From positions 1-64,000 of the forward strand of contig JARYGU010000012.1 in assembly GCA_033795365.1 (NCBI GenBank): a stretch of 64,000 nucleotides of DNA, in the 5' to 3' direction. Positions 25,493-32,387 of this stretch are shown here, piece by piece (within the stretch, counting starts at the first letter, position 1; each line of letters starts with the position of its first letter). A program made the position numbers and the translations under genes. This DNA is from JARYGU01 sp033795365. Its GTDB lineage: Bacteria; Pseudomonadota; Alphaproteobacteria; Rhizobiales; Rhizobiaceae. The notes beneath the pieces are model-generated. The model was given only the letters and a program-made list of their open reading frames with translations. It ran no database searches and had not been told where the DNA came from.

Positions 25493-25774
25493 ATGGGACA
25501 GGAGACGCAAACATTTCTGGACGAACCACCGTTCAGCGAAACGATCACGACTTATGACCGCACACATATGAAGCTCTACATGCGGCTGGTCGACGCCAAC
25601 CGCGACGGCGCAGACTGGCGCGAGGCGGTGCATATCCTGTTTGGCCTCGATCCCGATCAAGACCCCAGACGCTGCCGCTCTATCCACGATGCGCATCTGG
25701 CGCGCGCCCGGTGGATGATGGAGCGCGGCTATCGCGAGCTGGTTCGTGAGAGCCAGCGCGGGTCGCCATCGTGA
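25493..25774 (+). CDS. DUF2285 protein, QseM-like antiactivator
   Basis: The start MGQETQTFLDEPPFSETITTYDR gives 93 aa; an ATG at 25454 in frame would add 13 residues. The body (LYMRLVDANRDGADWREAV, ILFGLDPDQDPRRC, HLARARWMMERGYREL) is a single DUF2285 domain. In ICEMlSymR7A a protein of this kind, QseM, binds and silences the activators of transfer, including FseA. The next gene encodes an FseA-like protein, so the same role is inferred. Its stop lies inside a 21-bp palindrome. Confidence 0.75.
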   Translation: MGQETQTFLDEPPFSETITTYDRTHMKLYMRLVDANRDGADWREAVHILFGLDPDQDPRRCRSIHDAHLARARWMMERGYRELVRESQRGSPS

Positions 25775-25806
25775 TGCGTCGGACGCATCACCTGTTGAGG
25801 CTCAAC
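25771..25806. promoter_or_regulatory. Two tandem palindromes between qseM-like and fseA-like genes
   Basis: GTGATGCGTC (25771-25780) and GACGCATCAC (25782-25791) are perfect arms around one G. GTTGAG (25794-25799) and CTCAAC (25801-25806) follow in the same style. They could be operator sites or an attenuating hairpin. No T tract follows, so a simple terminator is unlikely. Confidence 0.55.
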
Positions 25807-25843
25807 TGACTTTCGCAGATCAACCCAAACGGGAATCGTGATT

Positions 25844-25875
25844 CTCCCAAAGACTTAGACAAATACTTGGGAGGA
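25844..25875 (+). promoter_or_regulatory. Shine-Dalgarno-masking stem before the fseA-like gene
   Basis: CTCCCAA (25844-25850) is the perfect complement of TTGGGAG (25867-25873), which holds most of the Shine-Dalgarno GGGAGGA (25869-25875). The start ATG is at 25882. The loop is 16 nt and AT-rich. Closing this stem would hide the ribosome-binding site. Confidence 0.55.
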
Positions 25876-25881
25876 TCAGCG

Positions 25882-26653
25882 ATGACACCCGACGCATCGA
25901 TCTGGCGTTCCTCGGAATATGATCATCTGGACGGCCTGACCGCGTCCGATCTCGCCTGGGAATGGCTCCGCCGCAACGACGCCTATGACGCGGATTTTGA
26001 GGCTTCGGCCTCCGCTCGCGGAATGCATGAACCACTGACCGTGCGAATTCGACAACAGTGGGGGTTGCGATTTCCCGGTCGATCCCCTGACACCTCCGCC
26101 GGAAGCGCCAGTCTTCTGGCTTCCGCAGGAGGACACAAGCGTTGTAATGCTCGCCGAGGCGCCCGTTGACCTCGGCTCCGGTATCACGAGCGATGCTCCC
26201 GCGCTGTGGCGGCAGGGGTCGCCGATGGGCGATGATGACGCTGCATTTCGTTTAGCCCTCGCGAACGGTCAGTCCCTCCAGATCATTGACCACGCCATCG
26301 ACGGAAAAGAAAATGCCGTTGCGGTCATTCCTCTCGGCATAGACGGCTTCGACCGGATCGAAGCCGTCTATCGCTTCCTTTCAGCCTTGCATGGCCGCGC
26401 CATTCCCCCGGACACGCGCCTGACGCGTCAGCAGCGCGCCCGCCAGCGCCGGATGCTGCGCGCCTTCGACGGCTATCGCGCCGGCGCCACGCAGCAGGAA
26501 ATCGCCGAGATCATTTTTCGCATCGACCATCTCGACCGTGACGCTTGGCAGGCGTCTTCCATCCGCCACGCCATCAAGACGCTCCTGCGCGATGCCCGCG
26601 CCATGATAGCGGGCGGCTATCGAAAACTCCTTCGTCATCGCCGCCAATCCTAG
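25882..26653 (+). CDS. DUF6499/DUF2285 regulator split by a +1 frame change (FseA-like)
   Basis: Frame 1 from ATG 25882 (MTPDASIWRSSEYDHLDGL, a DUF6499 domain) reaches IRQQWGLRFP and then runs out of register to a stop at 26169. The +1 frame continues the protein (VDPLTPPPEAPVFWLPQED) to 26653 and ends in a DUF2285 domain (RRMLRAFDGYRAGATQQEI, AMIAGGYRKLLR). The switch falls at TTT CCC G (26071-26077), where a P-site tRNA-Pro could slip from CCC to CCG. In ICEMlSymR7A the two halves of FseA are joined by programmed +1 frameshifting, and FseA activates excision and transfer. A frameshift mutation is the alternative. The fused product would be about 256 aa. Confidence 0.75.
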
Positions 26654-26794
26654 CGCGGCCTCGCCCTGTTCATGGTGGGCGAATTCGATACCCCCCAACT
26701 TTGCCCTGCAACTTGCCGGCTCTCCTCCGCCACCGTGGTCGTTGTCCGCCGCTGAAACGAAGCGGCCGTCCGCAACACCACGGAGGCCCGATCC

Positions 26795-27076
26795 ATGCCA
26801 CACGAACCCGTCGTTTTGCCGCCGCGCTTTCTGCGCACGAAGGAGGCCGCCGAATTTCTCAGCCTCTCGGCCCGAACCCTCGAAAAGCATCGCACCTATG
26901 GGACAGGTCCCGCCTATCGCAAGCTCGGTGGCCGCGTCGTCTACGCCATCGACGATCTCGAAACCTGGGCCGCTCGCGGCGCGGTGACGTCGACGTCCGA
27001 TCCTCGCGGCTCCGTGCTGCCGGCGAAGCGCCACGTCATTCCCTCCGGGCCGCGGCTCGGCCGCTACGCACGCTGA
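26795..27076 (+). CDS. AlpA/MerR-like helix-turn-helix protein
   Basis: This 93-aa protein has an excisionase-type HTH (FLRTKEAAEFLSLSARTLEKH, then YRKLGGRVVYAIDDLETW) and a short basic tail ending SGPRLGRYAR. Such proteins act as transcription regulators or as recombination directionality factors (RDF, excisionase). It lies just upstream of repA and after the FseA-like regulator, so it could control replication genes or excision. The available evidence does not decide between these. Confidence 0.82.
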   Translation: MPHEPVVLPPRFLRTKEAAEFLSLSARTLEKHRTYGTGPAYRKLGGRVVYAIDDLETWAARGAVTSTSDPRGSVLPAKRHVIPSGPRLGRYAR

Positions 27077-27094
27077 GCGCGGCCGGCTTCCTTC

Positions 27095-28267
27095 ATGGCG
27101 GTGCGGCGTCGATCCCTTTCGGAGCGCGGGCAGCTCGATCTGTTCCGGGCGCTTCCCGGCGACTTCGCGCCACGAGACGCGCAGGATCTCATGGCCTATC
27201 CCTTCTTCTCCCTTTCCAAGACCCATCGCGTCGCCCCGATCGATTTCGTTGCGGGCAACGTGACAATTCGGGTCGAGGCGGTCCCGGATCATGGCATGGC
27301 TACGATCTGGGACGCCGACATCCTGATCTGGGCAGCGAGCCAGATCGTCGAAGCCCGCGATAACGGGCTTCGCACTTCGCGGCTGATGGCCGCCACGCCC
27401 TATGAAATCCTCACCTATGTCGGCCGGGGCACGAGCGCACGCGACTATCAGCGCCTGAAAGCCGCGCTCGACCGCCTGCAATCGACCACCGTTTCCACCT
27501 CGATCCGGCAACCTGCCGAAGGCCGCCGTCATCGCTTCTCGTGGATCAACGAGTGGCAGGAACGCACCGACCGCAACGGCCGCCCCGAGGGCATCGAACT
27601 GATCGTACCGGACTGGTTCTACCAGGCCGTCCTCGACGATGCGCTCGTGCTCACTATCGACCGGACCTATTTCGACCTGACGGGGGGTCTCGATCGCTGG
27701 CTCTACCGCCTGGTGCGCAAGCACGGCGGCCGCCAGCGCGCCGGCTGGCGCTTCGACTTCCACCACCTTCACCAGAAGTCGGGCAGCCTGTCGCCGTTCA
27801 AACGCTTCGCCTACGAGCTGCGCGACATCATCCGGCGCCAGCCGCTGCCCGGCTACACCCTGTTCCTCGAAACCGAAATCGGCGGGCGCGCGCTGCTCGC
27901 CTTCGAGCCGTCTCCGGCCTGTGGACAAGCTGTGGATAGCCTCGTGCTATCGGGAACCCGGACTATCGTGCTATCGGGAACCCGAGGCTCGTGCTATCAG
28001 GAACCCAAACAGGGTCTAACGCACGGAAACTCCACACGAAATCGCGCCCTTAACTTAGAGTCTAACATAGACTCTAACCTTGAAGAGCGCGCGCGCGATG
28101 TGGAAAACCTCATCCGCGACGCCGCCAGAAGCCTCAGCGTTACCGCCAGGAAGAGCGCGCCGGCCGAGCCGCCACAGACGGCTACAAGCCGCCGCGGTGG
28201 GGCCTCTCCATCCACTGATCCCGATACGCCCCGTCTTCCTCTCGATCCACCGGGAGGACGCCGATGA
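27095..28267 (+). CDS. repA: Replication initiator protein RepA
   Basis: This 390-aa RepA-type initiator begins MAVRRRSLSERGQLDLFRAL. Two winged-helix-like parts are suggested by PFFSLSKTHRVAPIDF, TPYEILTYVGRGTSARDYQRL, FYLDRTYFDLTGG-type segments around 27660 and HLHQKSGSLSPFKRFAYEL. After about residue 280 the protein turns low-complexity, because that stretch of the gene holds repeated DNA motifs that look like iterons. RepA and ParA are typical of Tn4371-like ICEs and allow plasmid-like replication after excision. Its stop overlaps the parA ATG. Confidence 0.9.
   Translation: MAVRRRSLSERGQLDLFRALPGDFAPRDAQDLMAYPFFSLSKTHRVAPIDFVAGNVTIRVEAVPDHGMATIWDADILIWAASQIVEARDNGLRTSRLMAATPYEILTYVGRGTSARDYQRLKAALDRLQSTTVSTSIRQPAEGRRHRFSWINEWQERTDRNGRPEGIELIVPDWFYQAVLDDALVLTIDRTYFDLTGGLDRWLYRLVRKHGGRQRAGWRFDFHHLHQKSGSLSPFKRFAYELRDIIRRQPLPGYTLFLETEIGGRALLAFEPSPACGQAVDSLVLSGTRTIVLSGTRGSCYQEPKQGLTHGNSTRNRALNLESNIDSNLEERARDVENLIRDAARSLSVTARKSAPAEPPQTATSRRGGASPSTDPDTPRLPLDPPGGRR
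27920..28075. other. Candidate replication origin (oriV) in the repA 3' region
   Basis: TGTGGACAA (27920-27928) and TGTGGATAG (27931-27939) each differ by one base from the DnaA box TGTGGATAA. They lie directly before the three iterons. A less GC-rich stretch follows with the palindrome AGAGTCTA/TAGACTCT (28057-28064, 28068-28075) and repeated TCTAAC. DnaA sites, iterons and an easily melted region together resemble an iteron origin. Confidence 0.6.
27943..28007. repeat. Three 18-bp iterons inside repA
   Basis: CGTGCTATCGGGAACCCG occurs at 27943-27960 and 27967-27984, and a variant with CAGG and CCCA at 27990-28007. The starts are 24 and 23 bp apart, roughly two helical turns. Regular spacing in the initiator gene is the pattern of RepA-binding iterons. 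Confidence 0.75.
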
Positions 28268-28917
28268 TCGTCGCGCTTCTCAACCAGAAAGGCGGCGTCG
28301 GTAAGACGACGCTCGCCCTACATCTCGCCGGCGAGTTGGCGATGCGCGGGAGCCGCGTCACCTTGGTCGACGCCGACCCGCAGGGCTCAGCCCTCGACTG
28401 GTCACAGCAGCGTTCGCGCGAGAGCCTACCGCGCCTGTTCGGCGTCGTCGGCCTGGCACGCGATACGCTGCATCGCGAGGCACCCGAACTCGCGCGCGAC
28501 GTCGATCACGTCGTCATAGACGGCCCGCCGCGTGTCGCCGGCCTCATGCGCTCCGCGCTGCTCGCCGCCGACCTCGTGCTGATCCCGGTGCAGCCGTCAC
28601 CGCTCGACGGCTGGGCCTCGGCCGAGATGCTGGCGCTGCTCGCCGAGGCCCGGATCTACCGGCCGCAGCTCGTCGCCCGTTTCGTGCTCAATCGCTGCGG
28701 CGCACGAACTGTCATCGCCCGCGAGACGGCCGAGACGCTGGCCGACCACGATCCGCCCCTGCTCGCCGCCATGGTCGGCCAGCGTGTCGTCTTCGCCGAC
28801 GCTGCCCAGACCGGACGGCTCGTCTCGGACATCGACCGCCAGTCGCCGGCCGCGCGCGAGATCGCGGCGCTGGCGGCCGAAGTCGGGCGCCTCTGCATCG
28901 GGAGGACCGCGCCATGA
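28264..28917 (+). CDS. parA: ParA-family partition ATPase
   Basis: This 217-aa Walker-type ATPase has the deviant Walker A KGGVGKTT (residues 9-16) and DADPQGSALDW. Switch region VVIDGPPR and the strand LVLIPVQPSPLDGWAS follow. It is the short ParA/ParF type without an N-terminal HTH, so it probably relies on a separate centromere-binding protein; the small protein at 29669 is a candidate. It sits in a chain of ATGA-overlapping genes after repA. Confidence 0.93.
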   Translation: MIVALLNQKGGVGKTTLALHLAGELAMRGSRVTLVDADPQGSALDWSQQRSRESLPRLFGVVGLARDTLHREAPELARDVDHVVIDGPPRVAGLMRSALLAADLVLIPVQPSPLDGWASAEMLALLAEARIYRPQLVARFVLNRCGARTVIARETAETLADHDPPLLAAMVGQRVVFADAAQTGRLVSDIDRQSPAAREIAALAAEVGRLCIGRTAP

Positions 28918-29672
28918 TGGTGCTCCCCGAGATTATCCTGTCCGGCGACTGCCGCGACCGCATGCCGGCGCACGGCCCCTACGACATGATCCTCGCCGAT
29001 CCCCCTTACGGCGACACATCGCTCGCCTGGGATCGCCGCGTCGAGGGCTGGCTGTCGCTCGCGCGCGGGGCGCTTGCGCCGACCGGCTCGATGTGGGTCT
29101 TCGGTTCGCTGCGCAGCTTCATGGCGACCGCCGACCGCTTCGCGGACGCGGGCCTACGGCTCGCCCAGGAGATCGTCTGGGAGAAGCAGAACGGCACCGG
29201 TTTCCATGCGGACCGCTTCAAGCGCGTGCATGAGCTGGCCGTCCAGTTCTATCCGGCCGAGACGCCCTGGCGCGACATCTACAACGACGTCCAGACCACG
29301 CCCGACGCGACAGCCCGGACCGTGCGACGCAAGCAGCGTCCGCCCCATACCGGCCAGATTGATGCTGGCCACTATGTCAGCCACGACGGCGGGCCGCGCC
29401 TCATGCGGTCGGTCATCTATCTGCGCAACTGCCACGGCCGCGCGATCCACCCGACTGAAAAGCCGTCCGCGCTTCTCGAAATCCTCATCCGCACAAGCTG
29501 CCCGGAAGGTGGCCTGGTCGGCGATTGGTTCGCCGGCTCCGGCGCGGCCGGGGAAGCCTGCCGGCTCTCCGGCCGGCGCTATATCGGCTGCGAGATCGAC
29601 CCGACGATGGCCGACCGCGCCCGCGACCGCATCGCCAGCGTGCTGCCGTTCCATGACGGAGGCCCGTCATGA
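28914..29672 (+). CDS. DNA adenine methyltransferase (beta-type order)
   Basis: This 252-aa methylase has DPPY (residues 29-32) near the N-terminus and the SAM-binding DWFAGSGAAGEAC near residue 205, the motif order of beta-class N6-adenine or N4-cytosine enzymes. HPTEKPSALLEILI is also typical of the class. No restriction enzyme gene lies beside it, so it is probably an orphan methylase that protects or marks the element. The ATG overlaps the parA stop. Confidence 0.92.
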   Translation: MMVLPEIILSGDCRDRMPAHGPYDMILADPPYGDTSLAWDRRVEGWLSLARGALAPTGSMWVFGSLRSFMATADRFADAGLRLAQEIVWEKQNGTGFHADRFKRVHELAVQFYPAETPWRDIYNDVQTTPDATARTVRRKQRPPHTGQIDAGHYVSHDGGPRLMRSVIYLRNCHGRAIHPTEKPSALLEILIRTSCPEGGLVGDWFAGSGAAGEACRLSGRRYIGCEIDPTMADRARDRIASVLPFHDGGPS

Positions 29673-29923
29673 CGGCCGGCACGGACAAGCGCGGCTTCGC
29701 CATCCGCCCGGCCGATCCCGATAGCTGGATCAAGGCCGCCGACGCGCCGCCGCCGCGCACGGATGCCGCCGACGCCTACTCGGCGCGGCTGACCGTGGAC
29801 ATCACGCCGGCGCTGCGCGGCCGCATCAAGATCGCGGCCTTCCAGCGCGGCGTCACGGTTGCCGACATGCTGCGCGACCTCCTCGCGCGGGAGTTCCCGC
29901 CTGCCGATGGGGGCACGCCATGA
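29669..29923 (+). CDS. Small ribbon-helix-helix-like protein, possible partition partner
   Basis: This 84-aa protein has a disordered N-terminal half (DPDSWIKAADAPPPRTD) and a C-terminal RHH-like part (SARLTVDITPALRGRIKIAA, then GVTVADMLRDLLAREF). That layout resembles ParG-type centromere-binding proteins, which pair with ParF-like ATPases such as the ParA upstream. It overlaps both neighbouring genes by 4 bp. Confidence 0.75.
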   Translation: MTAGTDKRGFAIRPADPDSWIKAADAPPPRTDAADAYSARLTVDITPALRGRIKIAAFQRGVTVADMLRDLLAREFPPADGGTP

Positions 29924-30438
29924 CCGGCTTCGACAACCGCCGCATGGGTGGCCATGCGCTGCCGAAGGACGCGCCGCCCTTCACCACGCTGGTTCATCTC
30001 ACATGGGAGGAAGGCCGGATCGAGCACCGCATCCGCTTCGGCCATCCGATCTACCAGCGGACGATCGACCGGCGCAGCCGCGTCGTCGGCTTCGCGCCGA
30101 ACAGCGTCTTCGCCTTCGTCCGCTGGGCGTCCAACGACTACGGCACCGTGGTTTCCCGCATCGACATCCTGCGCGCCATCGGTCGCGGCGAGCCTTGCCA
30201 AACGCTGCCCTTCGTCCGCCCCGGCGGCGATCTTCTCCTGAAGCTCCACGGCTGGCCGAAGGTCGAGCGCGTGCTTCAGCTCACAGACACGATCGAAGCC
30301 CTTGGCATCGACCCGGCCGACGCCGCGCCCGCCTATTGGCGGCACGTCCACAACCGGCTGACCGCCGGTGTGGAACCGCGCCTTTATTCAGGCGACCAGC
30401 ACAATGCCTGGCTTGCGCGCAGGAGCATCATGCCATGA
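29920..30438 (+). CDS. DUF2840 protein
   Basis: This 172-aa protein contains TTLVHLTWEEGRIEHRIRFG, QRTIDRRSRVVGFAPNSVFAF and YGTVVSRIDILRA, features of DUF2840. The family is nearly always between parA and traF in conjugative elements. No signal peptide or membrane helix is evident. Function unknown; the conserved position suggests a role in transfer. Its ATG and stop overlap the neighbouring genes. Confidence 0.85.
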   Translation: MTGFDNRRMGGHALPKDAPPFTTLVHLTWEEGRIEHRIRFGHPIYQRTIDRRSRVVGFAPNSVFAFVRWASNDYGTVVSRIDILRAIGRGEPCQTLPFVRPGGDLLLKLHGWPKVERVLQLTDTIEALGIDPADAAPAYWRHVHNRLTAGVEPRLYSGDQHNAWLARRSIMP

Positions 30439-30995
30439 GCCCGCGCAGTTTCACGCTGCTCGCCATGCTGGCCGGCGCCGCGCTGGTCGCTGCGCCGATC
30501 GTCACCGGCCATGCGCCGCGCTTCATCTGGAACGCATCGGGAAGCGTCGCGGTCGGCCTCTATTCGCTTGCTCCGGTCACGACGATCGAGGTCGGCGATC
30601 TGCTCGCCATGCTGCCGCCCGATGACCTCGCCGCCTTCCTCGACGCGCGCGGTTACCTGCCGCGCGGCGTGCCGCTCATCAAGCGAGTGCTGGCTCTGCC
30701 CGGCGCCGAGGTCTGCCGCCGTGGCGCGACCGTCATCGCCTACGATCACGCTTATGGCGACGCGCAGCCGCGCGACCGCTTCGGCCGCGATCTGCCGCAA
30801 TGGCAGGGCTGCCGAACAGTCGCCGAGGGCGAGCTGTTCCTGATGAATTGGGACGCCGCCGACAGCCTCGACGGCCGCTACTTCGGTGCGCTTCCGGCCT
30901 CCGCCGTCATCGCCCGCGCGACGCCGATCTGGACAGACGAATACGGCGACGGCCGCTTCCGCTGGCGCTTCACCGATCCGGCCCTGGAGCCGTGA
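30435..30995 (+). CDS. traF: TraF-type S26 signal peptidase
   Basis: This 186-aa protein has an N-terminal membrane anchor (LLAMLAGAALVAAPIV), then WNASGSVAVGLYSL with the catalytic Ser and LIKRVLALPGAEV with the catalytic Lys, as in S26 peptidases of the TraF family. TraF processes and cyclises the TrbC pilin precursor encoded 9 kb downstream, and so is needed for the mating pilus. It acts in the inner membrane facing the periplasm. Confidence 0.92.
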   Translation: MSPRSFTLLAMLAGAALVAAPIVTGHAPRFIWNASGSVAVGLYSLAPVTTIEVGDLLAMLPPDDLAAFLDARGYLPRGVPLIKRVLALPGAEVCRRGATVIAYDHAYGDAQPRDRFGRDLPQWQGCRTVAEGELFLMNWDAADSLDGRYFGALPASAVIARATPIWTDEYGDGRFRWRFTDPALEP

Positions 30996-31030
30996 GCTAC
31001 CCCCAACCATCAACCACAGGAGACAAAATC

Positions 31031-31372
31031 ATGGCTGATATTGGCAGTTTCACCCGCACGGAAACCGGCTTCACCGGCCGCGTCGAGGCGCTCGGAATCG
31101 ACGCCCCGCTCACCTTCGTCCCGGCCAAACCTTCGGAGGCCGAGAACGCGCCCGCCTACCGCATCCTGCTCGGCGGCGAAGACGGCCGCGACATCGGGGC
31201 GGGCTGGTCGCATGTCGGTGAAAAGGCCGGCGAGTTCGTCTCCGTCGAGATCTACAGCCCGCTGTTCGGTTGGCTGCGCGCCAACCTGTTCCGCGACGGC
31301 GACGACGACACCGCCTGGAGCCTGCACACCAACGACCAGAGGACGAAGCGGTCCGAAGGGGCCGACAAGTGA
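31031..31372 (+). CDS. DUF736 protein
   Basis: This 113-aa protein starts MADIGSFTRTETGFTGRVEA and contains IGAGWSHVGEKAGEFVSV, characteristic of DUF736. The family is small, soluble, beta-rich and found in alphaproteobacterial conjugative elements next to transfer genes. The start at 31031 follows a CACAGGAGAC ribosome-binding site. Function unknown. The stop overlaps the next GTG. Confidence 0.88.
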   Translation: MADIGSFTRTETGFTGRVEALGIDAPLTFVPAKPSEAENAPAYRILLGGEDGRDIGAGWSHVGEKAGEFVSVEIYSPLFGWLRANLFRDGDDDTAWSLHTNDQRTKRSEGADK

Positions 31373-32136
31373 CGGTTCAACGTCTTTCCAACGTCGGGCG
31401 GTTTCCCGCCGTCCGACACCCGGCGCTCCTCTTTCTCCTTTCCGGCCTCGCTCTCGGCCTCTCGCCAGCGCCTCCGGCTCTGGCAGAGACCGTGCAGGCC
31501 GGACGGCCGGAGATCGGTGGTCCCTATGCCGCCAATATTGCCGACGCCGCGCAACGCTTCAGCATCCCGGTTGGCTGGATCGTCGCCGTTCTCGCCGCCG
31601 AAAGCAGCGGCGATCCCGTCGCCGTCTCGCCGGCCGGGGCGATGGGGTTGATGCAACTCATGCCCGCCACTTGGGAGGAACAGCGCGCCCTTTACCGGCT
31701 CGGCGGCGATCCCTTCCAGCCGCGCGACAATATAGTCGCAGGCACGGCCTATCTGCGCGCGATGTGGGACCGCTACCGCACCATCGGCGGCATGCTCGCG
31801 GCCTACAATGCCGGACCCGGCCGCTACGACGAGTATCTCGCGGGTGTTCGGGAGCTACCTCGGGAAACGCGCGAATACGTCGCCACGCTCGTTCCCCTTC
31901 TCGGCGGCGAGCCGCTCGCGCCCGGCGCTCTGGCTGGCGCACCGCGCGTCACCGACTGGCGCGATGCTCCGCTCTTCGTCACGGCTCAGGGCGGCTCGGA
32001 ATCGGCGTTCGGACGGCACGGCGAACGCAGCGGTGGCGCACCTTCGGATGCGCCCGCCGCGTCGCCTGCTTCGCTCGCGCCGGCTCCCGCCGAGGCGCTA
32101 TTCGTCGCGCGTCCGCCCTCGGGAGGTGCGCCGTGA
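31369..32136 (+). CDS. Lytic transglycosylase for transfer (VirB1-like)
   Basis: The GTG start overlapping the previous stop gives 255 aa. An N-terminal signal peptide (ALLFLLSGLALGLSPAPPALA) leads to an SLT domain with the catalytic Glu in VLAAESSGDP, then GAMGLMQLMPATW and MLAAYNAGPGRYDEYL. It opens the peptidoglycan for the type IV secretion channel. The C-terminal tail is Pro/Ala-rich and probably disordered. Confidence 0.92.
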   Translation: MTVQRLSNVGRFPAVRHPALLFLLSGLALGLSPAPPALAETVQAGRPEIGGPYAANIADAAQRFSIPVGWIVAVLAAESSGDPVAVSPAGAMGLMQLMPATWEEQRALYRLGGDPFQPRDNIVAGTAYLRAMWDRYRTIGGMLAAYNAGPGRYDEYLAGVRELPRETREYVATLVPLLGGEPLAPGALAGAPRVTDWRDAPLFVTAQGGSESAFGRHGERSGGAPSDAPAASPASLAPAPAEALFVARPPSGGAP

Positions 32137-32387
32137 GCTGGATCGCACGGTTTCGCGCTGTAGCGGAGTGCCGGAAAGGAAAGGAAGGGTCGCGCGCCGG
32201 AAGGGGCACGGCGACTGGAATACGGCAAGATAAAAGCGCCTGCGCAAACCACCGTCAAGCCATTGGAATGGCTTGGTGTTTTGCGCATATGGCGGTCGGT
32301 CGTGCATACGCATGGGCGATTTTGCAAGCAAAATCAAAGTCACTTCGTATGGGCGGCTTCGCCGTGCCTCGGTGGAGGCGCGCATGA
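32133..32387 (+). CDS. Small basic ORF between transglycosylase and relaxase
   Basis: A GTG start overlaps the transglycosylase stop (GTGA) and its TGA overlaps the relaxase ATG, so translation could be coupled through it. The 84-aa product is basic (ARFRAVAECRKGKEGSRAG) with no recognised domain. The same DNA holds two perfect inverted repeats proposed as oriT, so the open frame may be incidental. Confidence 0.4.
   Translation: MSWIARFRAVAECRKGKEGSRAGRGTATGIRQDKSACANHRQAIGMAWCFAHMAVGRAYAWAILQAKSKSLRMGGFAVPRWRRA
32240..32340. other. Candidate origin of transfer (oriT)
   Basis: AAGCCATT (32257-32264) and AATGGCTT (32267-32274) are perfect arms around GG, flanked by CACC and GGTG. GATTTTGC (32318-32325) and GCAAAATC (32328-32335) are perfect arms around AA. 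The region is poorer in GC than its surroundings and lies right before the relaxase gene, where oriT usually is. No known nic consensus was matched. Confidence 0.55.

Noticed and set aside
25882..26653. Treating the DUF6499/DUF2285 gene as a plain frameshift pseudogene
   Set aside because: The break falls at a slippery CCC-G, and the same two-frame layout is known for FseA, with QseC- and QseM-like genes alongside. Programmed frameshifting is the better first hypothesis.
27943..28007. CRISPR array
   Set aside because: Only three short repeats at 23-24 bp spacing with 5-6 bp between them, inside a coding region. No cas genes are in the window.
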